DNA from: Myxococcales bacterium
GTDB lineage: Bacteria > Myxococcota > Myxococcia > Myxococcales > JAKAPL01
Reading direction: 5' to 3'
DNA length: 64,000 bases
NCBI GenBank assembly: GCA_021783235.1
Contig: JAJXUD010000001.1
Location: 183,569-247,568 of the forward strand
Part shown: positions 26,399-36,805 of the stretch, one piece after another
Numbering within the stretch: position 1 is the first letter of the stretch
How the letters are laid out: each line of letters starts with the position of its first letter
Notes under the pieces: model-generated
The model's input: only the letters and a program-made list of their open reading frames with translations
What the model was told of the DNA's origin: nothing
Databases searched by the model: none
Translations under genes and position numbers: made by a program

Positions 26399-26521
26399 TC
26401 AGGCGCAACAGACCCCCGAGGCCAGTCCTCTCGGGCCCTTCCCGACCTTCGCCCGCGAGGTTCGCGCGGCGAGGGCGGCGGGCCCGGCGGGCGGGAGGGA
26501 CGTTATGTTCCTTCGACGCAT
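26399..26521 (-). pseudogene. Detached 5' end of the host lipoprotein gene fused to module B DNA
   Basis: ATG at 26521, 15 bp past the guaA stop, reads MRRRNITSL then crosses att site 3 into unrelated PPAGPAALAART.. Confidence 0.6.
26496..26511. repeat. att-like site 3 (right end of module B)
   Basis: AGGGACGTTATGTTCC, identical to 15672-15687. Confidence 0.75.
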
Positions 26522-26535
26522 TCCCGACAGACCGC

Positions 26536-28080
26536 TCATTCCCATTCGATGGTCGCCGGCGGCTTCGAGCTGACGTCGTAGACGACCCGATTGATGCCCC
26601 TCACCTCGTTCGTGATGCGCGACGAGATCTTGGCGAGCAGCTCCGGCGGCAGCCGAGCCCAGTCGGCGGTCATGCCGTCGAGACTCTCGACGGCGCGAAC
26701 GACGCAGGTCGACTCGTAGGTGCGCTCGTCCCCCATGACTCCCACCGACTGCACCGGCAAGAGCACGGCGAACGCCTGCCAGAGCCGCCGCTCGAGCGCG
26801 GCCTGACGGATCTCCTCCTGGACGATCACGTCGGCGGCGCGGACGAGCGAGAGCCGCTCGGGGTTGATCTCGCCGAGGATCCGGATGGCGAGGCCAGGCC
26901 CCGGGAACGGCTGCCGCTCGAGCACCTCGGCCGGCATCCCGAGCTCGCGGCCGAGCTCGCGAACCTCGTCCTTGAACAGCTCGCGCAGCGGCTCGACGAG
27001 CCGGAAACCGAGCCGCTCGGGAAGCCCGCCGACGTTGTGGTGGCTCTTGATGGCCGCCGAGGGGCCGTGGACGCTGACCGACTCGATGACGTCCGGGTAG
27101 AGCGTCCCCTGGACCAAGAACTCGAAGCCACCGAGCTCGCGGGCCTCCTCCTCGAAGACCGAGATGAACTCCTGGCCGATCCGCTTCCGCTTGGCCTCCG
27201 GGTCGACGACGCCGCCGAGCCGCTCGAGGAAGCGCGCCGAGGCGTCGACGCAGCGCAGCGGCAGATGGAAGCCGCGCTCGAAGACCTCGCGCACCTGACG
27301 GGCCTCTCCCGCCCGAAGGAGCCCCGTGTCGACGAAGACGCACTGGAGCCGGTCGCCGATCGCCTCGTGGACGAGCAGCGCCGCCACCGCCGAATCGACG
27401 CCACCGGAGAGCGCGCAGAGCGCCCGCCCTGCGCCCACCGTGGTCCGGATGGCCTCGACGGCCGAGGATCGGTAGCCGCGCATGCTCCAGGAGGGCTCGC
27501 AGCCGCAGATCCGGCGGACGAAGTTGCCGAGGATCGCGGCTCCGTCGGGCGTGTGGACGACCTCCGGGTGGAACTGCACGCCGTAGATCGGCCGTGTCTC
27601 ATGGGCCACGGCCGCGGTGGGACAGTCGGAGGTCTCGCCGATGGGGCGGAACCCGGGCGCGAGCCGCTCGACCCGGTCGCCGTGGGACATCCAGACCGGC
27701 AGCCGGCGGCCGAGCCCCTGGAACAGGGGCGAGCCTGGATCGACCGAGATCTCGGCGCCGCCGAACTCGCGCCGCTCTCCCCGACGGACCTCGCCCCCGA
27801 GGAGCGAGGTGAGCAGCTGGAGCCCATAGCAGATGCCGAGCAGCGGGACGCCGAGCTCGAGGATCTCTGGGCGGACCGTCGGCGATCCTGGCGCGGTCAC
27901 GGAGGCGGGGCCACCGGACAGCACGATTCCCTTCGGCGCGAAGGCCCGGATCTCCTCGAGCGAGCAGTGGTAGGGGCGGATCTCGCAGTAGACGTGGAGC
28001 TCACGGATCCTTCGCGCGATGAGCTGGGTCGTCTGGCTGCCGAAATCGAGGATGAGGATCCGATCGACGGGGAGGCTCAT
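26536..28080 (-). CDS. guaA: GMP synthase (glutamine-hydrolysing)
   Basis: [32 protein letters not shown], ..[21 protein letters not shown]. Confidence 0.97.
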   Translation of the reverse strand: MSLPVDRILILDFGSQTTQLIARRIRELHVYCEIRPYHCSLEEIRAFAPKGIVLSGGPASVTAPGSPTVRPEILELGVPLLGICYGLQLLTSLLGGEVRRGERREFGGAEISVDPGSPLFQGLGRRLPVWMSHGDRVERLAPGFRPIGETSDCPTAAVAHETRPIYGVQFHPEVVHTPDGAAILGNFVRRICGCEPSWSMRGYRSSAVEAIRTTVGAGRALCALSGGVDSAVAALLVHEAIGDRLQCVFVDTGLLRAGEARQVREVFERGFHLPLRCVDASARFLERLGGVVDPEAKRKRIGQEFISVFEEEARELGGFEFLVQGTLYPDVIESVSVHGPSAAIKSHHNVGGLPERLGFRLVEPLRELFKDEVRELGRELGMPAEVLERQPFPGPGLAIRILGEINPERLSLVRAADVIVQEEIRQAALERRLWQAFAVLLPVQSVGVMGDERTYESTCVVRAVESLDGMTADWARLPPELLAKISSRITNEVRGINRVVYDVSSKPPATIEWE

Positions 28081-28133
28081 GGCTGGCTCCGAGCGTTGAC
28101 AGCTCGCGGGGGGGCTCGATACAACCGTCCCGA

Positions 28134-28730
28134 GTGACGCGCTACCCTATCCGATGGGGCCTCCTCGCTGCCAGCGGGCTTCTGAGCGCCTGCGCGCACC
28201 CGGCCTACGGTCCCTCCTCCGACGACCGGCTCTCCGCCGAGGTTCAGGACAGCGCCCAGCTCTCGGCCGCGAAGTCCACCGACCGCGTCCTCTCCTGTGC
28301 CGACCTCGACGAGTCGCTCGCGCGGGCCCGCAACGGCGAGCGGCCCGAGTCCGACCGGCTCCGAAGCTACATGCACCTCTACCGCGAGCTCGTGGGGCGG
28401 ACCCAGGCGAACCAGAAGGCGTTCGACCGCCATCCCGAGCTCGTCTACGGCGGCGGCAAGGAGCAGGCCGCGGCCGCGGCGTCGCGCAGCGCCTCCGACC
28501 AGTGCCAGCAGATGCTCGCCGACGCCCGCTCGGAGTTCGACCTGCTCGTCCGCGAGCTCTTCCAGCCACTCATCATCACGGACGTCGCATCGGGCCGGAA
28601 GCTCAAGGTCGCGCGGATCAGCTTCCCGCTGCTCAAGAGCGCGGTCCAGGAGCTCGCGCCGACCGACCAGGACTCCCTGCTCGAGAAGATCGCGATCGCG
28701 GAGAAGCTCGTCGACAGCCGCCACCGCTGA
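28134..28730 (+). CDS. Lipoprotein of unknown function
   Basis: Lipobox GLLSACAHP; 198 aa. Confidence 0.7.
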   Translation: MTRYPIRWGLLAASGLLSACAHPAYGPSSDDRLSAEVQDSAQLSAAKSTDRVLSCADLDESLARARNGERPESDRLRSYMHLYRELVGRTQANQKAFDRHPELVYGGGKEQAAAAASRSASDQCQQMLADARSEFDLLVRELFQPLIITDVASGRKLKVARISFPLLKSAVQELAPTDQDSLLEKIAIAEKLVDSRHR

Positions 28731-28732
28731 CG

Positions 28733-30202
<1,470 letters not shown>

Positions 30203-30586
30203 TTACGGAAAGGCGACGACCACCTCATGAGGGCCATCGCCGTCGACGTGGAACGGCAATCTTCGGGGATCCGGACGACTCGATCCGAGGGCCGAGGCCG
30301 AGAGCTCGTAGTCGCCCGGCGGCAGCTCGAGGCGCTGGATCTCGCTTCGTGGTCCCGCCGGAGCGCCGGGCTCGAAGTGCCACTCGGCGTGCCGCTCGAG
30401 ACGACCTCGCGCGTAGATGTCCGACCGGAGCCCGGTCGCGCCCCGGTCCGCGAGTTCGTAGCGCACCGTCACCGTCTCGCGGTGGCCGCGCTCCATGAGC
30501 CAGGCGCCGAAGACGATGACGAGGAGGAGCGGGAGCCGCCGGAGGAGCCGGTGGCCGCCGAACCAGCTTCTCAGCCGCTCGATCAA
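30203..30586 (-). CDS. Hypothetical membrane protein
   Basis: N-terminal TM, coupled to upstream ORF. Confidence 0.55.
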   Translation of the reverse strand: MIERLRSWFGGHRLLRRLPLLLVIVFGAWLMERGHRETVTVRYELADRGATGLRSDIYARGRLERHAEWHFEPGAPAGPRSEIQRLELPPGDYELSASALGSSRPDPRRLPFHVDGDGPHEVVVAFP

Positions 30587-31104
30587 CCGTGGTCCTTCGG
30601 GCCTGGCGAGCCCTGCGATCCCGGGCCGGACCTTCGTCCTCGGCGCAGCCTAACGCTCGGATCGCCCGTCATCTGCGGCTTCAAGCCTTTCCCCTCGTCG
30701 GGGTGGAGGCGGATCTCGGTCTTCACCTCGATGGTGACGTCCGTGAGGAGCTTGAGGATCTCCTGGTGGAGCTGGGCGGACTCGAAGAAGCGGCGGATCT
30801 CCTCGCCCAGAATCCGGATGACGTCCTGCTTCGTCCGATCGGCCTGCGAGAGCAGCGCCCCGATCAGCTCCTTCGGGAGCTTGAGCTCGCCGACCAGGTT
30901 GCGGATCCCCTCCTCGGTCATGAAGAGGGCGCCGACGCCGGCCACGATGGCCTTGCGCATGAAGTCGGTGGCGCGGCCGCGCAGGCCACCGTCGCCGCCC
31001 TCGCCCTCCGGGGGAAGCGCCCCCTCTTCCTCGTCGAACAACGGGTCGGGGTCGGACGGATCGGGCGGCGTCGCCCCGCCGTCGATGGGGTGATGCCTCG
31101 TCAC
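30583..31104 (-). CDS. Hypothetical protein
   Basis: Acidic N-terminus, helical core ATDFMRKAIVAGVGALFMTEEGIRNLVGEL. Confidence 0.65.
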   Translation of the reverse strand: MTRHHPIDGGATPPDPSDPDPLFDEEEGALPPEGEGGDGGLRGRATDFMRKAIVAGVGALFMTEEGIRNLVGELKLPKELIGALLSQADRTKQDVIRILGEEIRRFFESAQLHQEILKLLTDVTIEVKTEIRLHPDEGKGLKPQMTGDPSVRLRRGRRSGPGSQGSPGPKDHG

Positions 31105-32190
31105 CTAGGATCCCGTCCGGAAGATGGGGAGCTTCGTCGTGGAGCTCCGCATCGACAGCTGCCCGGCGACCCGCTTTGCGACCTCGAGGAACGCTCGCGC
31201 CTGCGCGCCCTCCGGCTGGGCGGAGGCGACCGGCTCGCCCTTGTCTCCGCCCTCGCGGATCGACGGCTCGAGCGGAACCCGCCCGAAAAATGGGATCGCG
31301 AGCCGCTCGCAGGCCTTCTCGGCGCCGCCGCGGTCGAAGATGGCCGTCTCGTGCTGGCAGTGCGGGCAGACGAAGCCCGACATGTTCTCGACGAGGCCGA
31401 GCACCGGGATGCCGACCTTGTCGAACATCATCTTGGCCTTGAGGACGTCCGAGAGGGCGACGTCCTGCGGCGTGGAGACGAGGACCACGCCCGCGGAGCG
31501 CACCTGCTGGGCGAGCGTCAGCGGAATGTCGCCGGTCCCTGGCGGCAGGTCCAGGACCAGGTAGTCGAGCTCGCCCCAGTCGACGTCGCGCAGGAGCTGG
31601 ATCAGGGCCCCGTGGAGCATGGGACCACGCCAGACGAGCGCCTGATCGGGATCCACGAGGAAGCCGATCGACATGACCGCGAGGCCGTGGGCGCGCAGCG
31701 GCGCGAGCCGCCGGCCGTCCTTCGACTCCGGGCGGTCGTGGACGCCGGTCATGATCGGGATCGAGGGGCCGTAAAAGTCCGCGTCGAGCAGGCCGACCTT
31801 CGCGCCGCAGCGGGCGAGCGAGACGGCGATGTTCAGCGCGACGGTCGACTTGCCGACCCCACCCTTGCCGGCGCCGACGAGCACGATGTTCTTGACCTGC
31901 GGGACGAGCTCCTGGGCGGGCTGGTTCGTGCCGGCCGCGCGGCGGACCTCCGCGCCCCAGGCGACGTCGATTCGACCGATCCCAGGGATCGCGCCGAGCG
32001 CCTTCTGCACGTCGGCCTCGATCTGCTCCTTGAGCGGGCAGGCGGGGGTGGTCAGCTCGACCTTCAAGGCGACGTTCGCCCCGTCGACGCGCAGATCCTT
32101 GATCATCCCCGCCGACACGAGATCGCGGTGCAGCTCGGGGTCCAGAACTTTCGAGAGGGCCTCGAGGACCTCCCGCTCCGTCAATGCCAT
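31105..32190 (-). CDS. Mrp/ApbC family Fe-S cluster carrier ATPase
   Basis: N-terminal MIP18-like domain; GKGGVGKST, CPHC. Confidence 0.93.
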   Translation of the reverse strand: MALTEREVLEALSKVLDPELHRDLVSAGMIKDLRVDGANVALKVELTTPACPLKEQIEADVQKALGAIPGIGRIDVAWGAEVRRAAGTNQPAQELVPQVKNIVLVGAGKGGVGKSTVALNIAVSLARCGAKVGLLDADFYGPSIPIMTGVHDRPESKDGRRLAPLRAHGLAVMSIGFLVDPDQALVWRGPMLHGALIQLLRDVDWGELDYLVLDLPPGTGDIPLTLAQQVRSAGVVLVSTPQDVALSDVLKAKMMFDKVGIPVLGLVENMSGFVCPHCQHETAIFDRGGAEKACERLAIPFFGRVPLEPSIREGGDKGEPVASAQPEGAQARAFLEVAKRVAGQLSMRSSTTKLPIFRTGS

Positions 32191-32301
32191 GAGCGTCGTC
32201 TCCTCGTTCCGTGGGGTCGCGTCTGCACGGGGCGCCGGATCCTGACGACGCCGTCCCTGAGTGTCAAGAACATCGGGCCGCGCCGTCGAAATCCGGTCGG
32301 C

Positions 32302-33954
32302 TCAACGCAGCGAAGGGCCGTCGTGGAAGGCCAGCGGCCCGGCGCGACTGCCGATCGCGAGATCTCGCACCGCCCCGGCCCACGACAGGGGAGCCGCGCC
32401 CGAGCCGTAGGCGCGGACTTTGGGCTTCCCCCGGATCCCGCCGAGCTCCGCCGTCAGCTCCAGGGCTCGGGCGAAGCCGCCCACCTCGTCGACCAGGCCG
32501 ATCTCGCCGGCGCGCTGCCCCGTGTAGATCCGGCCGCCGGCGACCGCGCGGATCTCCTCGACCGTCCGCCGGCGCGACTTCGCGACGACCTGCAAGAACT
32601 CCTCGTAGAGCTCGCCGACGATCCGGTCGGCCGCCGCCCGCTCCTCCGCGTTCATCGCCCCCCAGGGCTGAGCGAGACCGGAGGTGGCGCTCGTCCGGAG
32701 AAGCTCCCGCCGGACGCCGATTCGGATCAGCGCGTCGCCGGGGTCGAACCGCCCGTAGAAGACGCCGATCGAGCCGACGATCGCGAGCGGCGCGGCCACG
32801 ATCCGGGTCGCGCCGCACGCCGCGAAGTAGCCGCCGCTGGCGGCGACCGCGTCGACGTAGGCCACGACCGGCTTCTCCGCCGCCGTCCGCTCGATCTCGT
32901 GCCAGATGAGCTCGGAGGCGCCCGCCGAGCCGCCCCGCGAGTCGACGTAGAGGAGCACCGAACGAACCGAGCGATCGCGGCGGATCGCCTGGAGAAGCTC
33001 GGCGGCCGATTGGCTCCCGAAGAAGCGCCCGCCCGTCGGGAGCTCGGCGCTCCGTCCCTCTCGGATGAGCCCGCGAAGCGTGACGAGCCCCACGGCCGGA
33101 CCGCGGCGCAAGGGCACGAGCCCGAGCGGCGGGAGGCCGGGACGGAGCCGGCGCCCGCTCCCGGGGCGAGTCTTTTCCGGCGCGAGCTCTCGGAGGGCCT
33201 CGTCCACGAAGCCCACGCGGTCGACGAGCCCCGCGGCGAGCGCCGATCGGCCCGTGAGCGGCCCCCGGTCGAGGGCGCTCTGGACCTCGCCCGGAGGCAG
33301 CCGCTTCCCGAGCGTCTCCGAGAGCTTTCGGTGCGCCTCCGCGAGCAGCCCTCGGGCGGTCTCCCGCTGCGCCTCCGACGCCTCGACGCGGGTGAAGAGC
33401 TCGGGCGCCGTCTTGTGCTCCTCCCGCCGGAAGAACTCCGGCCGCAGGCCGAGCTTTCCGAGCGCCGCTCCCGCCGAGCTGAGCGCCAGCGAAGGGCCGG
33501 TCAGGTCGAGCGTGCCGCTCGGCGGCAAGACGAGCCGCCCGACGCCGCAAAGGGCGGCGTAGGAGCGGCCGTCCAGCGCCTCGGCCCAGACGACGACCTG
33601 CCGCCCAGCCGCGTGAACCCGCTGCAGCTGTGCCGAAAGCGCGTCGAGCTGGGCCCAGGAGCCGTGGATCCCATCGGCGCGGACCAAGAGGCCGCGACAG
33701 CGCCGGGAGGCGACGATCCGATCGCAGAGATCCGCTACCTCCTCGATGCTCGCCGAGGAGGGGGCGCGGCTGAGGTGCCGCTCGAGCCAGCCTGGCCGCC
33801 GCTTCCGGTAGCGAAGCGGACCGGCGAGCCGCAGCTCCACCCACTCGGGCCCCCGGAGACCGAGCGCCCATCGCCCGATCGCCCGCAGGGGCCAGCCGAG
33901 GAGCGCGAGGAGATTCCAGACGAGCGAGACGAGCGCGCGCAGCATGCGGAACAT
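32302..33954 (-). CDS. sppA: Signal peptide peptidase SppA, 67K type
   Basis: VLLYVDSRGGSAGASE, AYVDAVAASGGYFAACGATRIVAAPLAIVGSIGV. Confidence 0.9.
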   Translation of the reverse strand: MFRMLRALVSLVWNLLALLGWPLRAIGRWALGLRGPEWVELRLAGPLRYRKRRPGWLERHLSRAPSSASIEEVADLCDRIVASRRCRGLLVRADGIHGSWAQLDALSAQLQRVHAAGRQVVVWAEALDGRSYAALCGVGRLVLPPSGTLDLTGPSLALSSAGAALGKLGLRPEFFRREEHKTAPELFTRVEASEAQRETARGLLAEAHRKLSETLGKRLPPGEVQSALDRGPLTGRSALAAGLVDRVGFVDEALRELAPEKTRPGSGRRLRPGLPPLGLVPLRRGPAVGLVTLRGLIREGRSAELPTGGRFFGSQSAAELLQAIRRDRSVRSVLLYVDSRGGSAGASELIWHEIERTAAEKPVVAYVDAVAASGGYFAACGATRIVAAPLAIVGSIGVFYGRFDPGDALIRIGVRRELLRTSATSGLAQPWGAMNAEERAAADRIVGELYEEFLQVVAKSRRRTVEEIRAVAGGRIYTGQRAGEIGLVDEVGGFARALELTAELGGIRGKPKVRAYGSGAAPLSWAGAVRDLAIGSRAGPLAFHDGPSLR

Positions 33955-33970
33955 GGTAGCATCCGCGACG

Positions 33971-34663
33971 ATGAATCTCAGGGAAGTTCCGATGCTGGCC
34001 CTCGGCCTTCTCCTCGTCGCCTCGACCGGAGCGTCCCGGTCCGCGCTGGCACGCGATCCCGCGCCGGGCGCCGCCGCGTCCGCCCCCGGCGACGAGGAGG
34101 CCGCGACGGATCCCGAGCCGGTCCACCCGAGGGCCAGCCGACCGGGCGCGCGCCCGGTCGGGCCTCCGCCCCAGTTCGGCGCGGTCCCGACGCCCCCGCA
34201 GCCGACCGAGAGCTACGATCTCATCGATCAGCTGGTCTATTACGGTGGCCTCTTCCTCCTGCTCATCGGCGCCGTCGCCCTGCTCTATCGGCGCCTCGTC
34301 TTCATGTTCTCGCTCGAGCCCACCCCCGAGCTCGCGGTGGGGCTGCCCGCGTCCGAGGCTCCCGAGCCGGAGCCCGCGGCGCGAAGGAGCGCCCCTGCGC
34401 CGCCGCCGCCGCGCGCGCCCGCGCCCGCCGAGCCGCCCAGGCCGCGAGCGGCGGCCCAGCCCTCGCCGGGCGAGCTGCTCTCACGCGCCGCGCAGGCGCT
34501 CTCGAGCCTCGAGGGCAAGTGGGTGACGGCCTCAGGACTCGCGGCGACCCTGGAGGTCGACGAGGCGACGGGCTCGCGGCTGCTCGATCGGCTCGTCGAC
34601 GAGGGCCACGCCCAGGAGGCGCGGACGCAGGACGGCCAGACGGTCTATCGCTCGGCCCGCTGA
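33971..34663 (+). CDS. Membrane protein with C-terminal winged-helix-like domain
   Basis: Signal, internal TM YYGGLFLLLIGAVALLY, C-terminal LATTLEVDEATGSRLLDRLVDEG-like segment. Confidence 0.6.
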   Translation: MNLREVPMLALGLLLVASTGASRSALARDPAPGAAASAPGDEEAATDPEPVHPRASRPGARPVGPPPQFGAVPTPPQPTESYDLIDQLVYYGGLFLLLIGAVALLYRRLVFMFSLEPTPELAVGLPASEAPEPEPAARRSAPAPPPPRAPAPAEPPRPRAAAQPSPGELLSRAAQALSSLEGKWVTASGLAATLEVDEATGSRLLDRLVDEGHAQEARTQDGQTVYRSAR

Positions 34664-34911
34664 GGCCGGGCGGCGCGGAGCGGCTGCAGCGTCCCCGACC
34701 CCCGCGCCAGGTCGCCGAAGCGGACCTGCCCCTCCGTCCAGGCGACGCCCGCCGGGCGCAGCGGCTCCGCGGCCACCGGCGGCGTGGGCGGCAGCTCGAG
34801 AAGAGCGCGCGCGGGCGCCGCTCGACCAGCGCACCCCAAGGGCGAGAGCGCGCTCGACAGCGAGATGATCGTGGAGAGCACGGGCGGCGCGAGGAGTTGG
34901 AGGAGCGTCAT
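34645..34911 (-). CDS. Small secreted/lipoprotein-like protein
   Basis: MTLLQLLAPPVLSTIISLSSALSPLGCAGR. Confidence 0.45.
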   Translation of the reverse strand: MTLLQLLAPPVLSTIISLSSALSPLGCAGRAAPARALLELPPTPPVAAEPLRPAGVAWTEGQVRFGDLARGSGTLQPLRAARPQRAER

Positions 34912-35004
34912 GGTGGGTCGAACCTGCCCGAGCCGTTCGCTGTTCCCGACCCCGACGAAAGCTCTTCGTTTTCGGGGCGCGCGGGACGTGCTAGACCTAA
35001 AGTG

Positions 35005-36090
35005 ATGCGCGCGCTCGTCATCTTCCTCTCCGTCCTGCCGGCCCTCGCCCCGATTCTCGCCAGCCCCTCCGTCGCGCGGGCCGAGATCCAGCCGGATTGG
35101 TACTCGAGCCTGGTCTCCGATCGCGGCCTCGAGATCGACGCCGACGTCCGGCTGTTCACGCTCTTTGCCGCCCTCAATTCGCTCGGCTACGACGACGGCC
35201 CGCTCGCCCGGAAGGATCCCATTCCTCGGCCCGCCCTCTCTGCCGCCCGCTTGCTGGTCCGGACCCGCGCCCCGGTTCCCCCCGCGCTCGCCGCGAGGTT
35301 CCAGGCCTTCTTCGACGCCCATCCCGCGCCGCTGCGAGCCTACGTCGCCTTCGTCACCTCGCTCGGCGCTCCTCCGGAGTTCGCGCCCGGAAGCCCGCCC
35401 GCAGAGGCCGCCTCCCTGAAGGGCTTCGAGGCTCTCCTCGCCGAGTACTACCGGACCACCGGGGTCGCCGCCGCCCATGCGGAGCTGCTCCCGCAATATC
35501 GGACGGCAATCGCCGGTTCGCTCACGAGTATGGATGCCGCATTCGCCTCCGCCGACCGGCTGCTCGCCTCCGCGCGGGGAGAGCAGCCCGCGCCGCCCGT
35601 GATCGCGCTCGACCTGCTCGCGGCCCCCGGCAGCGGGTATGGCCTTCGCCAGGGGGGCGGAACCCTGATCTCGGTCGGCCCGGGCCCGTCGGGCGATCGG
35701 CCGGACGTCGAGCGCGCGATCGAGCTCTACGCGCAGGTCCGGGCCGGCGCCATGATCGAGGAGCGAGCCGCCGCCGTCCGCGGGCTCCCCGATCTCCTCG
35801 CCAAGGTGCGCCGGGCGCACCTCGCGGCGGGCGACCTCGCCCCCGGCGAGTACCTCTCCAGCTGCTTCTCCTTCGCCCTGGCGGCGAGTGCGATTCCCGA
35901 GGAGCGCGCCGCCGAGCTCGACCGGGCCGACGCCAACGGCTGCTGGATCTCGCGCGATCTCGAAAAGGTCCTCTCCGAGACGGCCTCCTCGCCGAGCGCG
36001 AGTCCGCTCGACGCGCTGCTCACCGAGGGGTTGTCGGCGCTCGACCTCCGGCGCGTCGGCCCGGGCCCCGACCAGGCGGAAGGGCGCTGA
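35005..36090 (+). CDS. Secreted hypothetical protein
   Basis: Signal peptide, 361 aa coding-like. Confidence 0.75.
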   Translation: MRALVIFLSVLPALAPILASPSVARAEIQPDWYSSLVSDRGLEIDADVRLFTLFAALNSLGYDDGPLARKDPIPRPALSAARLLVRTRAPVPPALAARFQAFFDAHPAPLRAYVAFVTSLGAPPEFAPGSPPAEAASLKGFEALLAEYYRTTGVAAAHAELLPQYRTAIAGSLTSMDAAFASADRLLASARGEQPAPPVIALDLLAAPGSGYGLRQGGGTLISVGPGPSGDRPDVERAIELYAQVRAGAMIEERAAAVRGLPDLLAKVRRAHLAAGDLAPGEYLSSCFSFALAASAIPEERAAELDRADANGCWISRDLEKVLSETASSPSASPLDALLTEGLSALDLRRVGPGPDQAEGR

Positions 36091-36789
36091 TTGAACCACC
36101 GCCTGTTCCAGCTCCTCGTGGCGGCCCACGGCGCCCCCGCCTACGGGCTCGTCTTCTCCGTGCTGCTCGCGTGCGGCTTCGGGCTGCCCCTGCCCGAGGA
36201 CGTCGCGCTCGTCACCGGGGGCTACCTCGCCTTCACGGGGGCGGCGAACCTGTGGCTGATGCTGACCGTGGGCTTCGCCGGAATCCTCTGCGGCGACCTG
36301 CTCGTCTACTCGGCCGGAAGACGCTACGGCGGCAGCGTCACCCGGACCCGCTGGCTTCGCCGCTACTTCACCGAATCGAAGCGGGAGCGGGTCGAGGGCT
36401 ATTTCGCGAAGTACGGGCAGGGCATCGTCGTCCTCGCCCGCTTCCTGCCGGGCATCCGGGTCCTCACCTACTTCACCGCCGGCGCGGCCCGGCTCGGCCT
36501 CGTCCGCTTCCTCGTCTTCGACGCGCTCGCGGCCTGCGTCTCCGCGCCGCTCTGGGTGCTCGTCGGCCACCACCTCGGCCGCCACCTGCAACAGGCGGTC
36601 CATTGGGTCGAGCGGGCGCATTCCACGCTGATCGTGGCCGCCGCGCTGATGGGAATCGGGCTCGTCCTCTACATCGTTCGGCGCAGCAGCGCGCCCTCGG
36701 CGAGGCGCCGCGCGGCACAGCCCCCCCCCGAGGCGGCGGAGCTGCCGATCGAGCGCCCCCAGGCGAAGCCGATGGGGCGGGTCGGCTGA
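36091..36789 (+). CDS. DedA/SNARE-associated family membrane protein
   Basis: GLPLPEDVALVTGGYLAFTG, ARFLPGIRVLTYFTAG. Confidence 0.9.
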   Translation: MNHRLFQLLVAAHGAPAYGLVFSVLLACGFGLPLPEDVALVTGGYLAFTGAANLWLMLTVGFAGILCGDLLVYSAGRRYGGSVTRTRWLRRYFTESKRERVEGYFAKYGQGIVVLARFLPGIRVLTYFTAGAARLGLVRFLVFDALAACVSAPLWVLVGHHLGRHLQQAVHWVERAHSTLIVAAALMGIGLVLYIVRRSSAPSARRRAAQPPPEAAELPIERPQAKPMGRVG

Positions 36790-36805
36790 AGGTCAGGCGA
36801 GCGGC

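Larger units (their letters stand above)
5893..26511. mobile_element. Tandem pair of integrated tailless-phage-like elements (modules A and B)
   Basis: Syntenic structural modules; short direct repeats at 5893-5907, 15666-15687 and 26496-26511; in-frame split host gene. Confidence 0.75.
15672..26511 (+). mobile_element. Prophage-like module B (~10.8 kb)
   Basis: Plus-strand HUH Rep, ATPase, capsid candidate, small TM proteins, transglycosylase; 16-bp direct repeat AGGGACGTTATGTTCC at both ends. Confidence 0.75.

Noticed and set aside
26536-28080. tRNA-gene integration target for the prophage
   Set aside because: No tRNA at either end; the boundary is the start of a lipoprotein gene next to guaA
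30589-36090. 1833-aa plus-strand ORF
   Set aside because: Mostly antisense to Mrp and SppA; only its 3' end (from 35005) is the real secreted protein in the same frame
34645-36621. 658-aa minus-strand ORF
   Set aside because: Antisense to the secreted protein and DedA; only the last 88 codons (34645-34911) look plausible
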